A stretch of DNA of 64,000 nt from Candidatus Litorirhabdus singularis (GCF_026262625.1 NZ_SHNN01000001.1:1302001-1366000); one strand, 5' to 3'. Shown: positions 1-9,180, counted from the first letter of the stretch. Made by a program: numbers and translations. The notes: generated by a model from the letters alone, not told the origin.

Positions 1-1094
1 AACATAACGGTCTTCCTGGCCCCGGTCATCAGTGCCTGCTGTTGTAACAGGCCTGTCGCGTAGTCCTCGGTTTCCACCACGTACTTGAGTAGCTCGAATT
101 GCTCGGTGGCGGCCGCCTCCTGTTCTTCAGAGGGAGGCTTTTCCATCATATAATTCTGGATCGTATAGGATTCCTGTGGCGTCTCGCCGGGGAACAGCTG
201 CGAAAGCATAACGCCGCGTCCACCGCCGTCGAAGGAAGCGATAGACACATGCGGGAATATGGTCCAGACGCCGGTCAGGAGTGAGCTGTCTGGCCATTCC
301 TCTTCAGACTTTTGCATCAACGGCACCAGTGATGGGTCCGGTGATGAGGCGCGCTGATGAGGTCCCCAGCTGTGGTACATAGCGCGGTGAGGAAAATCGC
401 TGCCAAAAGTATCCTTGTGGAGAATGGGCAGGTGGTACAAATCGAGATAGCCGTCATAGGCTATTTTCCAGTTGGGCCCGTCGACCCGGCGCTGCGAGAA
501 CATGTGCCAACCGGCGAAATTGAATTGATCCAGCACGGCGTCGTAGCCACTGAGGAAATTGGCAATATCCAGCTCGGCGTCGGGATTGGGAATAACCCAG
601 ATCAGGCCACTGCGCTCCAGCACCGGTAGCGGACGCAGGCCGAGCTTGCTCTTATCGAGATCACCAAAATCTTTGGCGGAAAATACGCCGGTCAACTCTC
701 CTTCAGGATTATAGGACCACGCATGATAGGGGCATGTGAAGCGGTGAGTGTTACCGCAACCTTCAGGCATAACAACGGCGCCACGATGAGCACAGATATT
801 GGCAAAGGCGCGCACGCTACCATCTTCCGTTCTGGAGATGATGATGGGGAGGCCAACCGCAGTGGTGGATTTGTAGTCGCCGGGGTTGGGTAATTCACAG
901 GTGGCGGCAAGCATCAATGGAATACGGCGAAACACACGATCCATCTCCAGTTTCCAGCGCTGCTCGTCGTAGTAGTGCTCGGAGGCGATCTCCACAATAC
1001 TGTCTGCCAGTGGCAGTGTTCCCGCCTCGGCGTGGGCCGCGCTCTCTCGTGCCATGCTGCGCAGCTGCGCGATGCCTGATTCGGTGTTACTCAT
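1..1094 (-). CDS. Rieske [2Fe-2S] aromatic ring-hydroxylating oxygenase, alpha subunit (3' end off window)
   Basis: This is the oxygenase component of a Rieske non-haem iron dioxygenase or monooxygenase. It starts at ATG 1094 and 364 residues are visible before the left edge of the window cuts off the C-terminus. The Rieske cluster ligands are present as C101-x-H103 and C121-x2-H124. The catalytic mononuclear iron ligands also look intact: H221 and H226 in an NWK..D..YHxxxxH motif, and D344 near the visible end as the likely carboxylate. Only a short tail is probably missing. No ferredoxin or reductase gene is adjacent in the window, so electron partners must be elsewhere or to the left. The substrate cannot be told from sequence; aromatic, steroid-type and quaternary-amine substrates are all known in this family. 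Confidence 0.93.
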   Translation of the reverse strand, partial: MSNTESGIAQLRSMARESAAHAEAGTLPLADSIVEIASEHYYDEQRWKLEMDRVFRRIPLMLAATCELPNPGDYKSTTAVGLPIIISRTEDGSVRAFANICAHRGAVVMPEGCGNTHRFTCPYHAWSYNPEGELTGVFSAKDFGDLDKSKLGLRPLPVLERSGLIWVIPNPDAELDIANFLSGYDAVLDQFNFAGWHMFSQRRVDGPNWKIAYDGYLDLYHLPILHKDTFGSDFPHRAMYHSWGPHQRASSPDPSLVPLMQKSEEEWPDSSLLTGVWTIFPHVSIASFDGGGRGVMLSQLFPGETPQESYTIQNYMMEKPPSEEQEAAATEQFELLKYVVETEDYATGLLQQQALMTGARKTVM

Positions 1095-1154
1095 GATCTG
1101 TCCCCAATCAAAAAAACCGGATGAATTGTTTTAATTCTGAGTGGCAGCGGCGCA

Positions 1155-1670
1155 TTAGGCAAGCTCTTTATCGGTGGCTTTCAGCACCTGCTGATAAAGA
1201 TCAAGGTAGCGGGCACTGCCGCGGGCAAGCTGCATAAACACATCATCCAGCAGGTGTAGGAATTTTTCGGTGCTGGGGGAGCCGAACCAGCCAATGACCA
1301 CGGGCGCTCTCGCCGGCTGGGAATAGGGCTTGGGACGCAACACCTCCAGATCCTCTGGCAGGGCCAGATATTCTGCTCGCCGCGTCTAGTCTGCGGCGTA
1401 GTCACGCAGTCCACCTGTCGAAAAACGCTGAGAATATAGTGTGGGAGTTTCAGTAGTCGCAACAGCGGGTTATGGATGTTGTCCTTGCGGATAAACAGGG
1501 CGTCGTCACAAATGGATACCAAAGGCGTGTCCAGTTTCCACCGCTTGAAAATCCCTAGCCCGCTGCATCTGAAGGTGCTTTGGTTGTAACCACTTCGGTA
1601 GCCGTTTATCCTGCGGGTCTAGAGCATCTGTTTGCAACAGTTGCACGATTAAATTATCAGTTGGTCCCAT
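1155..1670 (-). pseudogene. Glycosyltransferase (group 1 type) remnant with two frameshifts
   Basis: No single frame spans this stretch, but three frames read in order look like one glycosyltransferase. From an ATG at 1670 one frame gives ...LLQTDALDPQDKRLPKW.... Near 1520-1530 the match moves to a frame reading TPLVSICDDALFIRKDN, which resembles the DDA(L/V)F motif of group 1 glycosyltransferases. Near 1390 it moves again to AEYLALPEDLEVL followed by VVIGWFGSPSTEKFL, which resembles the IGWxGSPST motif. The fragment ends at 1155, and the usual N-terminal part and the rest of the C-terminal nucleotide-sugar domain are absent. It is therefore probably a decaying gene; base-call errors in the assembly could explain the frameshifts but not the missing ends. 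It lies between the Rieske gene and a divergent UbiA gene. Confidence 0.5.
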
Positions 1671-1677
1671 AGTTACG

Positions 1678-2664
1678 ATGAATCCCCGAGTCTGGGCGCA
1701 AGCCCTTATTACCATGCCACAGCTGTCTTTGCAGGAATGGCAGCGGCTGGACATTGTGGCGCGCTGGCTCGTTGCCACTCGCGCCTCCGTTCTGTTTATG
1801 ACGTTGATGTCGGCTGCGCTGGGCGGTCTGTTGGCGGGCTTTGATGGTCACTTCAACTTTGCGGTGTGGTGTCTGTGCGCGCTCGGTTTGGTGATGGCCC
1901 ATGCCACCAATAACTTGCTCAACGACTATACCGATTCCCGACGCGGCATTGATAAAGACAACTACTACCGCAACCAGTACGGTGTGCATGTGCTCGAAGA
2001 TGAGCTGCTGACGCCACGCCAATTCTGGGGTTATGTGGCAGTCACTGCGATGCTGGCTCTGGTTCCGGGTCTATATCTGGTCTGGCAGTCTGGAGGAGTG
2101 ACCCTGAGTCTGCTGCTTGCAGGCGCGTTCTTTGTGCTGTTTTATACTTGGCCGCTCAAGTACTTTGGCCTCGGTGAGCCCGCGGTATTGTTGGTTTGGG
2201 GCCCGTTGATGGTGGGCGGCACTTATTACGTGTTGGCGGGTGAGTGGAGCTGGCCAGTGACCTGGTTGAGTCTACTGTACGCCTTAGGTCCGACCTCGGT
2301 ACTGTTCGGCAAGCATATCGACAAGCTGGAGCTTGATGCCGCCAAGCGTGTGCATACGTTGCCGGTTATTTTGGGTGAGGTAAGTGCCCGTTATTGGGTC
2401 TGCGCCATGTTGATGCTGCAATACCTGGGTACGGTAGCGCTGGTGCTATTGGGCGTGTGGCACTGGGGCTTACTGTTGGTGCTGCTGAATTTGGCGGACT
2501 TTAAAAAGCTGCTGCAGGTGTTCAGCGAACCCAAGCCTGCAGAGGCGCCAGCGGAGTTGCCAGCGGGGGTTTGGCCGCTGTGGTTCTCTGCTTTTGCCTT
2601 CTCACACACCCGTCGCTTCACCGGGCTGTTCCTGGTGGGTCTACTGCTGCAGGGTGTGTTCTGA
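1678..2664 (+). CDS. UbiA-family prenyltransferase (MenA/UbiA-like)
   Basis: This is an integral membrane prenyltransferase of 328 residues. Two Asp-rich motifs that bind Mg2+-prenyl diphosphate are visible: N82-D83-Y-T-D86 (followed by SRRGID) and D215-KLEL-D220. The rest is a run of hydrophobic helices, as expected for the eight- to nine-helix UbiA fold. The family attaches isoprenoid chains to aromatic acceptors in quinone, haem and lipid pathways. The adjacent genes do not show which acceptor is used, and there are no neighbouring ubi or men genes. The start at 1678 has no clear ribosome site; an internal ATG at 1714 is the alternative. It is convergent with the monooxygenase gene, with only 12 bases between stop codons. 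Confidence 0.8.
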   Translation: MNPRVWAQALITMPQLSLQEWQRLDIVARWLVATRASVLFMTLMSAALGGLLAGFDGHFNFAVWCLCALGLVMAHATNNLLNDYTDSRRGIDKDNYYRNQYGVHVLEDELLTPRQFWGYVAVTAMLALVPGLYLVWQSGGVTLSLLLAGAFFVLFYTWPLKYFGLGEPAVLLVWGPLMVGGTYYVLAGEWSWPVTWLSLLYALGPTSVLFGKHIDKLELDAAKRVHTLPVILGEVSARYWVCAMLMLQYLGTVALVLLGVWHWGLLLVLLNLADFKKLLQVFSEPKPAEAPAELPAGVWPLWFSAFAFSHTRRFTGLFLVGLLLQGVF

Positions 2665-2676
2665 GCCAGGCTCTAC

Positions 2677-4167
2677 TCAGGCCGCTTTGGTATTCCTCTC
2701 AGCCGGACTGCTGAATACAAGTGCACCGTCTTCCAGTGGTCCAGTACGAAACATTTTTTTGTCTTTGCCGTAGTCTTGCGGGTTCACCCAGGGTTCGTGA
2801 TCGCCCTGGCGTGGAAACCGATGCATTTCCCGCTGCATGTAGCCGGCGCTGAAGTCATCAATCCAGGGTCTCGCAGACATGGACTCTTCTCCATCACGCA
2901 AAGTGGGCACTACCTGCTGAGCCCCAATGCTACTCATGTGATTGAGTAGGCGACAGCACCATTCGGCGGTGAGGTCGGCGCGCAGGGTCCAGGAGGCGTT
3001 AATATAGCCGAAGGTTGAAACCAGGTTGGGGACTGCCGTTGTCATCAGGCCCTTGTAGCTCCAGGTCTTGGCTAAATCGACGGGTTCACCATCGACGCTC
3101 AGCTCCAGTTCCCCCATTACCACCATGTTGAGGCCGGTGGCGCAGACAATAATGTCCGCGGGTAGAAACTCCCCCGAACGCAGCTGGATGCCCTGAGCGG
3201 TAATCTGCTCAATATGATCGGTGACCACGTCGGCCTTGCCGGATTTGACCGTAGTAAACAGGTCGTTGTCCGGTACCAGGCACAGGCGCTGGTCCCAGGG
3301 GTTATAGTCGGGGGTAAAGTGGGTGTCGATGTCGTAATCCGGGCCCATTTGTTCACGCACGCGATCCAGTATTAGCTTCTTGACCTGCTCCGGCTTGGTG
3401 CGGGTACGGTGATACAGAATCTGTTGCATACTGGTATTTTTGAAGCGGGTGAGGGCATAAGCCCACTTTTCCGGCAGGATTTTGCGCAGCAGGTTGGCGA
3501 GTTTGTCTACCGCGGGTTTAGAGGCCATGTAGGTCGGTGTACGCTGGAGCATGGTGACGTGACTGGCCTGCTCCGCCATAGCCGGTAGCAAGGTTACCGC
3601 AGTGGCTCCGGAACCGATAATCACCACTTTTTTGCCGCTGTAATCGAGTGCTTCGGGCCATTCCTGCGGGTAAATCCAGTCACCCGCAAAGGTATCACGA
3701 CCTGGTATGTCGGGCTTGTAGCCGCCTTCATAGCTGTAATAGCCGGCGCACATCATTAGAAAATTACAGCTGTATTCTTCCTCGCTGTTGCCGTCACTGT
3801 GTTGTGTTTGCAAAAGCCAGCGGGCGCTGGGGCTATCCCAGTGGGCACCGCTGACTTTGCGGTTATAGTGGATACGCTGCTCGATCCGGTTCTCCGCGGC
3901 GGTCTCGCGAATATAGTCTCGAATGGAGGGGCCGTCCGCGATGGCTTTGGCATTCAGCCAGGGTTTGAAATTATAGCCTAGCGTATGCATATCGCTGTCA
4001 GAGCGAATGCCCGGGTAGCGAAACAGATCCCAGGTGCCGCCCATGGTAGCTCTGCCTTCGAGGATGGCATAGCTTTTGTCAGGACACTGGTTCTGCAGAT
4101 GCCAGGCGGCGCCAATGCCCGAGAGGCCGGCGCCAACAATGATGACGTCGTAGTGTTGAGTTGTCAC
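2677..4167 (-). CDS. FAD-dependent monooxygenase, EthA/Baeyer-Villiger-like
   Basis: This is a 496-residue class B flavoprotein monooxygenase related to EthA-type Baeyer-Villiger enzymes, which use NADPH and O2 to insert oxygen next to ketones or oxidise heteroatoms. A GTG at 4167 is chosen because AAGGAG lies six bases before it; another in-frame GTG sits at 4188. The first Rossmann motif, VGAGLSG, is near residues 11-17, followed by the FRYPGIRSDSD block and a second nucleotide motif GSGATA near 185-190. The Baeyer-Villiger fingerprint FxGxxxHxxxWP is present as FAGDWIYPQEWP, so its usual His is Tyr here, which weakens the exact activity assignment. The neighbours upstream in the same orientation (GGDEF-EAL, selO) are not obviously related in function. 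Confidence 0.85.
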   Translation of the reverse strand: MTTQHYDVIIVGAGLSGIGAAWHLQNQCPDKSYAILEGRATMGGTWDLFRYPGIRSDSDMHTLGYNFKPWLNAKAIADGPSIRDYIRETAAENRIEQRIHYNRKVSGAHWDSPSARWLLQTQHSDGNSEEEYSCNFLMMCAGYYSYEGGYKPDIPGRDTFAGDWIYPQEWPEALDYSGKKVVIIGSGATAVTLLPAMAEQASHVTMLQRTPTYMASKPAVDKLANLLRKILPEKWAYALTRFKNTSMQQILYHRTRTKPEQVKKLILDRVREQMGPDYDIDTHFTPDYNPWDQRLCLVPDNDLFTTVKSGKADVVTDHIEQITAQGIQLRSGEFLPADIIVCATGLNMVVMGELELSVDGEPVDLAKTWSYKGLMTTAVPNLVSTFGYINASWTLRADLTAEWCCRLLNHMSSIGAQQVVPTLRDGEESMSARPWIDDFSAGYMQREMHRFPRQGDHEPWVNPQDYGKDKKMFRTGPLEDGALVFSSPAERNTKAA

Positions 4168-4237
4168 GGCTGTCTCCTTTGGTTTCACCCGGTGGTTGCC
4201 GTGTCAGTTTACTAATTTTTCAGGCTTTTGTTTGGTC

Positions 4238-5575
4238 CTATGTGGCCAAATCCGCCGCCCGGTCGGGCATTTCTGCATCCGGTTCCTGCACGATATAGCC
4301 GAGTACATAGTCAATGCCGATGGAGCACAGCACGGCCAGTTCACGGCCATTTTCGACTTGGCTGGCGATCACAGGAATACCATGCTCGTGGGCATTGCCG
4401 ACGATGATTTCAAGTTGTTTGAGGCGTTCCTCGTCATTGAGGTTACCGAGGAACAAGCCATCGATAATGACATAGCTTAGTGGTATCAGCTCCAGTATCT
4501 GCATGCAGTTAGGCGCAACTCCAAAGTGGGAAATGGCAATCCCCATGCCTAGCGCTTGGCATAGATCGGATAGCGAGCGCAGGCGCCCGACATTGCGGGC
4601 AGCATCATCTTCATTGACCTGCAAAATGATGGCGTTATCCACGAGTCTGCAGTCACCGTAGTGGTGGGCCAGCCAGGCTTCAAACTGGTCATCCAGCAGA
4701 GTAGCTTCGGAAAGGCGCAGAAATAATTGGGCGGGTTTGCTTTCGTTTTCACGCTGCGCTGATTTGGCAAAAGCTGCGCTGATTACCCAGCGATCAATCT
4801 CTGGCATCAGGCCGCCACGTTCGGCCGCGGGCAAAAACTCGCCCGGGGCTATGGCTTCATCACTGTCGCCTTGTAGGCGCAGGAGCACGTCCTGACAGTT
4901 ATTGGCATCCTCGCCAAGACAGGCTATGGGTTGGTATACCAATTGGAACTGGTCATGCTGGATGGCGCGACGTATTCGCTTTAGCCAGACTCCATCCTGA
5001 TCATTGGCGGCCGCGGCATCGTCCGCTTCCGCCTGATCGATGCAAACCTGATTGCCGCCATTGGCGCGAGCCTTTTGATTAGCGGCCTGAGCCAGCAAGA
5101 AAGCGCGATTGCTATTGTCGATGCCCGAGCGCAGCTCTACTACGCCCAGACTGAGTGTGACCAGAGTTGCCTGCCCACCCGGGCTAAAAACTTTCTTGCC
5201 GATGTTGTCGATGAGTTGCTGGCAGCGAGTGATCACATCGTCCATGGTGCTGCTGAGTACCAGCAGGGTAAACACATTGCCTCCGAAGCGTGCCGCCACG
5301 GAGTTGCGGTCGCAGGATTTTTCGATCTCTTCCGCCAGTCGCTTCAGCAGGGCATCACTGTCTTCTGGTCCGTAACGCGCATCAATCGAGCTAAATTGGT
5401 CGGGTCGTATGTAAATGAGGGCTTTGACCAGCGCGGGGCGCTCGGTTTCCAGTTCGGCCTTGAGCAGCCGCATGAAGTGTTGGCGGTTGTAGAGGCCAGT
5501 CAGTGGATCGCGGGCTCGCAAATGCGCCATTTGGGTCTTTAGGGCGCGATTTTCTTGTTCACAGCATGCTTTCAC
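4238..5575 (-). CDS. Degenerate GGDEF-EAL protein (FimX-like c-di-GMP effector)
   Basis: This is a tandem GGDEF-EAL protein of 445 residues that probably binds rather than makes or breaks c-di-GMP. The GGDEF domain follows a short coiled start and DPLTGLYNRQHF, but the active-site loop is RFGGNVF. In the EAL domain the catalytic E-x-L is replaced in QDVLLRL and the DDFGTG loop reads SHFGVA. This combined degeneracy matches FimX-type effectors that control type IV pili. Unlike FimX it has no receiver or PAS domain. GTG 5575 is chosen because AGGAAAC precedes it; a TTG at 5626 is possible, and an in-frame TAG lies about 18 bases before that. The link to pili is inferred; a Pil-Chp operon lies about 27 kb away. 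Confidence 0.82.
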   Translation of the reverse strand: MKACCEQENRALKTQMAHLRARDPLTGLYNRQHFMRLLKAELETERPALVKALIYIRPDQFSSIDARYGPEDSDALLKRLAEEIEKSCDRNSVAARFGGNVFTLLVLSSTMDDVITRCQQLIDNIGKKVFSPGGQATLVTLSLGVVELRSGIDNSNRAFLLAQAANQKARANGGNQVCIDQAEADDAAAANDQDGVWLKRIRRAIQHDQFQLVYQPIACLGEDANNCQDVLLRLQGDSDEAIAPGEFLPAAERGGLMPEIDRWVISAAFAKSAQRENESKPAQLFLRLSEATLLDDQFEAWLAHHYGDCRLVDNAIILQVNEDDAARNVGRLRSLSDLCQALGMGIAISHFGVAPNCMQILELIPLSYVIIDGLFLGNLNDEERLKQLEIIVGNAHEHGIPVIASQVENGRELAVLCSIGIDYVLGYIVQEPDAEMPDRAADLAT

Positions 5576-5746
5576 GAAGTTTCCTGAACGTGAGTTTCGA
5601 AGTACTAACTTTATGCAGGTGCTCAAGTCGCCGCAAAGTACTATCTATGAAACTGTGGACTCTGTCGCAAAAATCTGTGAGCTTCTGTGCGAGACTACTA
5701 GAGCGGAGCTTATATGGCGGTTTTTACGCTGAGTAGTAGCGTTGGC

Positions 5747-7243
5747 TCAGGTGCCACAAAAAGTCTGCTGAACTGCCTGCTCCGGACGCGCCGGGGTGGC
5801 AAAATGGACCAGCTCCGGGCTGTAGCTGAAAGGTCTTGCGAGGGCGGCTAGTAATTGCTGAAAGGGCTTCAAGTCAGCGTTGTGCTGGGCAGCGTGGATA
5901 ACCTCGGCAATCAAGTGGTTGCGCGGGATAAACACTGGGTTCGCTGCCAGCATCATTTGTTCGCTTTGCTGTTCACTGGCGCTATCTTCACGCTGGCGCT
6001 GCTGCCAGCGCTGCAGCCAGGGCTCGCACTCATCGCCCAGTTGCAGTAGTTCGGTAACGGCAAGCGTGGAATCTGCTGGTGCCGCCAATTCGGTGAGCCG
6101 GCGAAAGCACAGCGTAAAATCCAGTTCCTGTTTGGTCATCATCGCCAGCAGGTCGGCAAACAGTTCGTCATCGCCGTCACGGCTATCCTGTAGTCCCAGC
6201 TTCTGGCGCATGCCACTGTTGTAGGCGTCCTGAAACACAACCGGAAACCGATCCAGAGCAGCTTGCGCAAGCTGTACCGCGGTCTCCGCCTGCGGATCGA
6301 GCAGCGGTAACAGAGTTTGTACCAGGCAGCTGAGGTTCCAGTGGGCGATACCCGGTTGCGCGCCATAAGCGTAGCGGCCCTGCCTATCGATAGAGCTGAA
6401 TACCGTGTTGATATCAAACTGTTCCATGAAAGCGCAGGGGCCATAGTCTATGGTTTCTCCGCAGAGCAACATGTTATCGGTATTCATCACGCCGTGAATG
6501 AAGCCGAACAGTTGCCATTTGGCCACTAATTTGGCGACCCGCTCCAGCACTGCTTCAAACATAGCCAGAGCCAGGTTCTCGTTGCCGGCGATCTCTGGAA
6601 AGTGGCGAGCACTGACATGTTTTACCAATAATTCCAGCGCCGCCGTATCGCCGCGCCCGGCGAAGTACTGAAAGGTGCCAAAACGAATATGGCTGGAGGC
6701 GACTCTGGCGAGGATGGCACCGGGCTCTGATTGCTCGCGCCATACCTGCTCGCCAGTGCTCACGGCAGCCAGTGCACGGGTGGTAGGTACGCCCAGAGTG
6801 GCCATCGCTTCGCTGACAAGATACTCCCGCAGTACGGGGCCCAGCGGCGAGCGTCCATCGCCACCGCGTGACCAGGGGGTTGGTCCTGAGCCTTTGAGTT
6901 GCAAATCAAAGCGGGCGCCATCGCTGGCAAGCAATTCGCCGATAAGCAGAGCGCGTCCGTCACCCAACTGCGGGTTCCAGCCGCCAAATTGGTGTCCGGC
7001 ATAAGCTGTGGCGATAGGCTCTGCGCCCTGCGGGAAGTGATTGCCGGCAATGGTCGCAATGCCATCCGCAGATTCCAGCCAGTGTGGGTCAATACCCAGG
7101 TATTCGGCCAGTGGGCGGTTGCTGGCTATAAGTTCTGGGGCGGAGACCGGTTGCGGTTGCAGGCGCGCGTAAAAATGCTCTGGCAAACGCGCGTAGCTAT
7201 TATCAAAAGGTAGCGCCACTGCGCTGTCTGAAGCGATAGTCAT
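5747..7243 (-). CDS. selO: Protein adenylyltransferase SelO (YdiU family)
   Basis: This 498-residue pseudokinase-fold enzyme transfers AMP to protein hydroxyls, a role tied to redox stress in characterised members. Family blocks are intact: QFGGWNPQLGDGRA near 85-97, K117 in LQLKGSGPTPWSRGGDGRS, HGVMNTDN at 250-257 carrying the catalytic Asn/Asp, and DYGP at 266-269. The protein ends in C-G-T, placing a Cys third from the end where eukaryotic SelO carries selenocysteine. The start ATG has AGGAG six bases upstream. The GGDEF-EAL gene follows on the same strand after about 170 bases, so co-transcription is possible but unproven. Confidence 0.95.
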   Translation of the reverse strand: MTIASDSAVALPFDNSYARLPEHFYARLQPQPVSAPELIASNRPLAEYLGIDPHWLESADGIATIAGNHFPQGAEPIATAYAGHQFGGWNPQLGDGRALLIGELLASDGARFDLQLKGSGPTPWSRGGDGRSPLGPVLREYLVSEAMATLGVPTTRALAAVSTGEQVWREQSEPGAILARVASSHIRFGTFQYFAGRGDTAALELLVKHVSARHFPEIAGNENLALAMFEAVLERVAKLVAKWQLFGFIHGVMNTDNMLLCGETIDYGPCAFMEQFDINTVFSSIDRQGRYAYGAQPGIAHWNLSCLVQTLLPLLDPQAETAVQLAQAALDRFPVVFQDAYNSGMRQKLGLQDSRDGDDELFADLLAMMTKQELDFTLCFRRLTELAAPADSTLAVTELLQLGDECEPWLQRWQQRQREDSASEQQSEQMMLAANPVFIPRNHLIAEVIHAAQHNADLKPFQQLLAALARPFSYSPELVHFATPARPEQAVQQTFCGT

Positions 7244-7264
7244 GAAAAACTCCTAGGGCCCGGC

Positions 7265-8446
7265 TCACTGCGGGTTTGATACCACCAGACCGGGGCGATT
7301 GTACAGTCCACTGGCGACCCAACATAGCGCCAGACCCAGGGTCAGGCTGCCAAGCCAGCTAGTGGCTAACCAGAGCAGCGGCACGCTATCACCGCGCACC
7401 GTGCTATTGAGCAGCACGACTTGTGATAGCAGTGGTACAGCCGTCATCCAGAATTGCTCCTTGACCGGGCTCAGGCTGAGCCACAATGAAGGTGCCATGG
7501 GCACGAAAGTCAGAATCGAGGCATACGCCTGGGCTTCCCGGAAGCCGCGCGCGAAGGCAGCGAGAATGCACTGTCCACAGCTGGCTATAAGGGTGAGCGG
7601 CCAGGCGATTAAAAAGCACTGCGCGATGACAGCCCAGCCCAGGTTGATCTGAAACCCCATGGCCGCCGCGGGGATCGTTTGCATGGCGAAGTGAAAAGCC
7701 ACCAGTCCGATGGCCAGACTGGTGCTGCTAAACAACGCGGCTGCCAGAACCTTGCCCAGCATGATTTGCCAGCGTGGTACGGGATTAATGAGCAGCGGCT
7801 CCAGAGATTGCCGCTCCTTTTCCCCGGAAGTGGCGTCAATAGCCAGATAGAGCCCGCCGGTGAAAACGGTCATGAGCAGAAAGAAAGGCAGTGTCCCCAC
7901 CAGCACCGCGCCGCGGCTCTGGGGTGTTGAAACATCAACCTGACGGGTCGCTACGGCTTGTGCCAACAGCGGATCGATACCGCGTAGCTGCAGGCGCTGA
8001 GCGCCCACTGTTTGACTGTAGCGTGCCAGTAGTGCGCGCACCCGTTGCAGGTTGGTGGCGGCCTGCCGCCGGGTGGTATCGGCAATCAGCTCCACCACCG
8101 CTGGATCTCCGGCGCGCCAGTTGGTGCCGTAGTCCGGGCCGATGCGCAGAGCAAAGTCGATCTCGCGTGCTGCTACCAGTTCCTCCGCGGCGGCAGGAGC
8201 CTCGGTTATCTCCACGCCCGCTCGGCGCAGGTAGGCGATCAGGTTGGGCGCGTGCTCAGCACCCGCAATGGGCAGTACCAATTGGGCTTCCGCCTGGCTC
8301 ACCTGTTGTTCGATCATCAGATTAAAAATAACGGCGAATATCAGCGGTCCCAGCAGGGCGCCGAATAGCAGGGTGCTAAGCACCGTGCGCCGATCCCTTA
8401 GGTTGTCGCGCACCTCTTTGGCGAACACCACGCCGACGATATTCAT
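7265..8446 (-). CDS. ABC-2 type transporter permease (NatB-like)
   Basis: This is a 393-residue membrane subunit of an ABC exporter. It has one N-terminal transmembrane helix after the FAKEVRDNLRDRRT segment, a large extracytoplasmic loop of about 150 residues, then five or more helices in the C-terminal half. The ATSGEKERQSLEPLL coupling segment is typical of NatB/ABC-2 permeases. Its start overlaps the stop of the ATPase gene by four bases (ATGA), so the two are translationally coupled and should form one transporter. NatAB in Bacillus exports Na+; the substrate here is not evident, and the coupled secreted peptidase makes a peptide-related role an alternative. Confidence 0.88.
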   Translation of the reverse strand: MNIVGVVFAKEVRDNLRDRRTVLSTLLFGALLGPLIFAVIFNLMIEQQVSQAEAQLVLPIAGAEHAPNLIAYLRRAGVEITEAPAAAEELVAAREIDFALRIGPDYGTNWRAGDPAVVELIADTTRRQAATNLQRVRALLARYSQTVGAQRLQLRGIDPLLAQAVATRQVDVSTPQSRGAVLVGTLPFFLLMTVFTGGLYLAIDATSGEKERQSLEPLLINPVPRWQIMLGKVLAAALFSSTSLAIGLVAFHFAMQTIPAAAMGFQINLGWAVIAQCFLIAWPLTLIASCGQCILAAFARGFREAQAYASILTFVPMAPSLWLSLSPVKEQFWMTAVPLLSQVVLLNSTVRGDSVPLLWLATSWLGSLTLGLALCWVASGLYNRPGLVVSNPQ

Positions 8447-9180
8447 GCCATCAGTCCTTCTGCGGCAGCCCCGACCAGAGTGACAAAGGCATCCTCCAGC
8501 GTGCTCTCGCCGCTTTGCGCCAGAATTTCTTCCGGCGCGCCGCTGGTGATTACACGGCCTGCAGCGATCACTACAATACGATCACAGAGCGCGGCGACCT
8601 CTTGCATGATGTGCGTCGACAGTACGATGCAGTCCCCGGCAGCGCGTCTATCGAGAATGAATTGGCGTAGAGCACGATTGCTCATGACATCAAGGCCATT
8701 GCTGGGCTCGTCGAGCAGAATGTTGCGTGGCTGGTGAATCAGTGCACGGGCAATGGCAACTTTGACCCGCTGCCCTTGCGAGAAGCCATCGCAGCGTCGT
8801 TCGAGTAAATCCTCCATGCCCAGCACGCTGCTGAGTTGCTCAATGCGTTGCGCTATAAAATCTTTCTCCAGCCCCTGCATGCGACCAAAATAGGTAATAT
8901 TCTCGCGCGCGGTCAGACGCGGGTAGAGCCCTTTGGCATCGGGCACCACACCCAGTCGTGAGCGCAACGCGTGGTTGTCCGCGTCCAATTCTTCACCGTC
9001 AACCAGAATCTGTCCGCTGTCTGCCGGCAGCAAGCTATACAGCATGCGCAGCGTGGTGGTCTTGCCTGCACCATTGGGGCCCAGCAGCCCGGTAACTTCG
9101 CCATCGGCGGCGCTGAAGGTGACGCCATCAACTGCTTGTACCGTGCCGAAGCGTTTACATAAGTTGTGTACGCTGATCAT
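8443..9180 (-). CDS. ABC transporter ATP-binding protein (NatA-like)
   Basis: This 245-residue nucleotide-binding subunit powers the adjacent permease. It shows Walker A GPNGAGKTT near residues 35-43, the signature FSQGQRVKVAIARAL, Walker B LLDEPSNGLD and the switch His in LSTHIMQEV. The signature is FSQGQ rather than LSGGQ, a normal variant in NatA/CcmA-type ATPases. It overlaps the upstream hydrolase gene and the downstream permease gene by four bases each, so all three are probably translated from one mRNA. Confidence 0.93.
   Translation of the reverse strand: MISVHNLCKRFGTVQAVDGVTFSAADGEVTGLLGPNGAGKTTTLRMLYSLLPADSGQILVDGEELDADNHALRSRLGVVPDAKGLYPRLTARENITYFGRMQGLEKDFIAQRIEQLSSVLGMEDLLERRCDGFSQGQRVKVAIARALIHQPRNILLDEPSNGLDVMSNRALRQFILDRRAAGDCIVLSTHIMQEVAALCDRIVVIAAGRVITSGAPEEILAQSGESTLEDAFVTLVGAAAEGLMA

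Noticed and set aside
5075-5542. 155-codon open frame on the plus strand
   Set aside because: It lies wholly inside the GGDEF-EAL gene on the other strand, has no recognisable motif and is best explained as a shadow of a moderately GC-rich coding sequence.
7891-8325. 144-codon Arg/Pro/Gly-rich open frame on the plus strand
   Set aside because: Antisense to the ABC permease with composition typical of a shadow frame.
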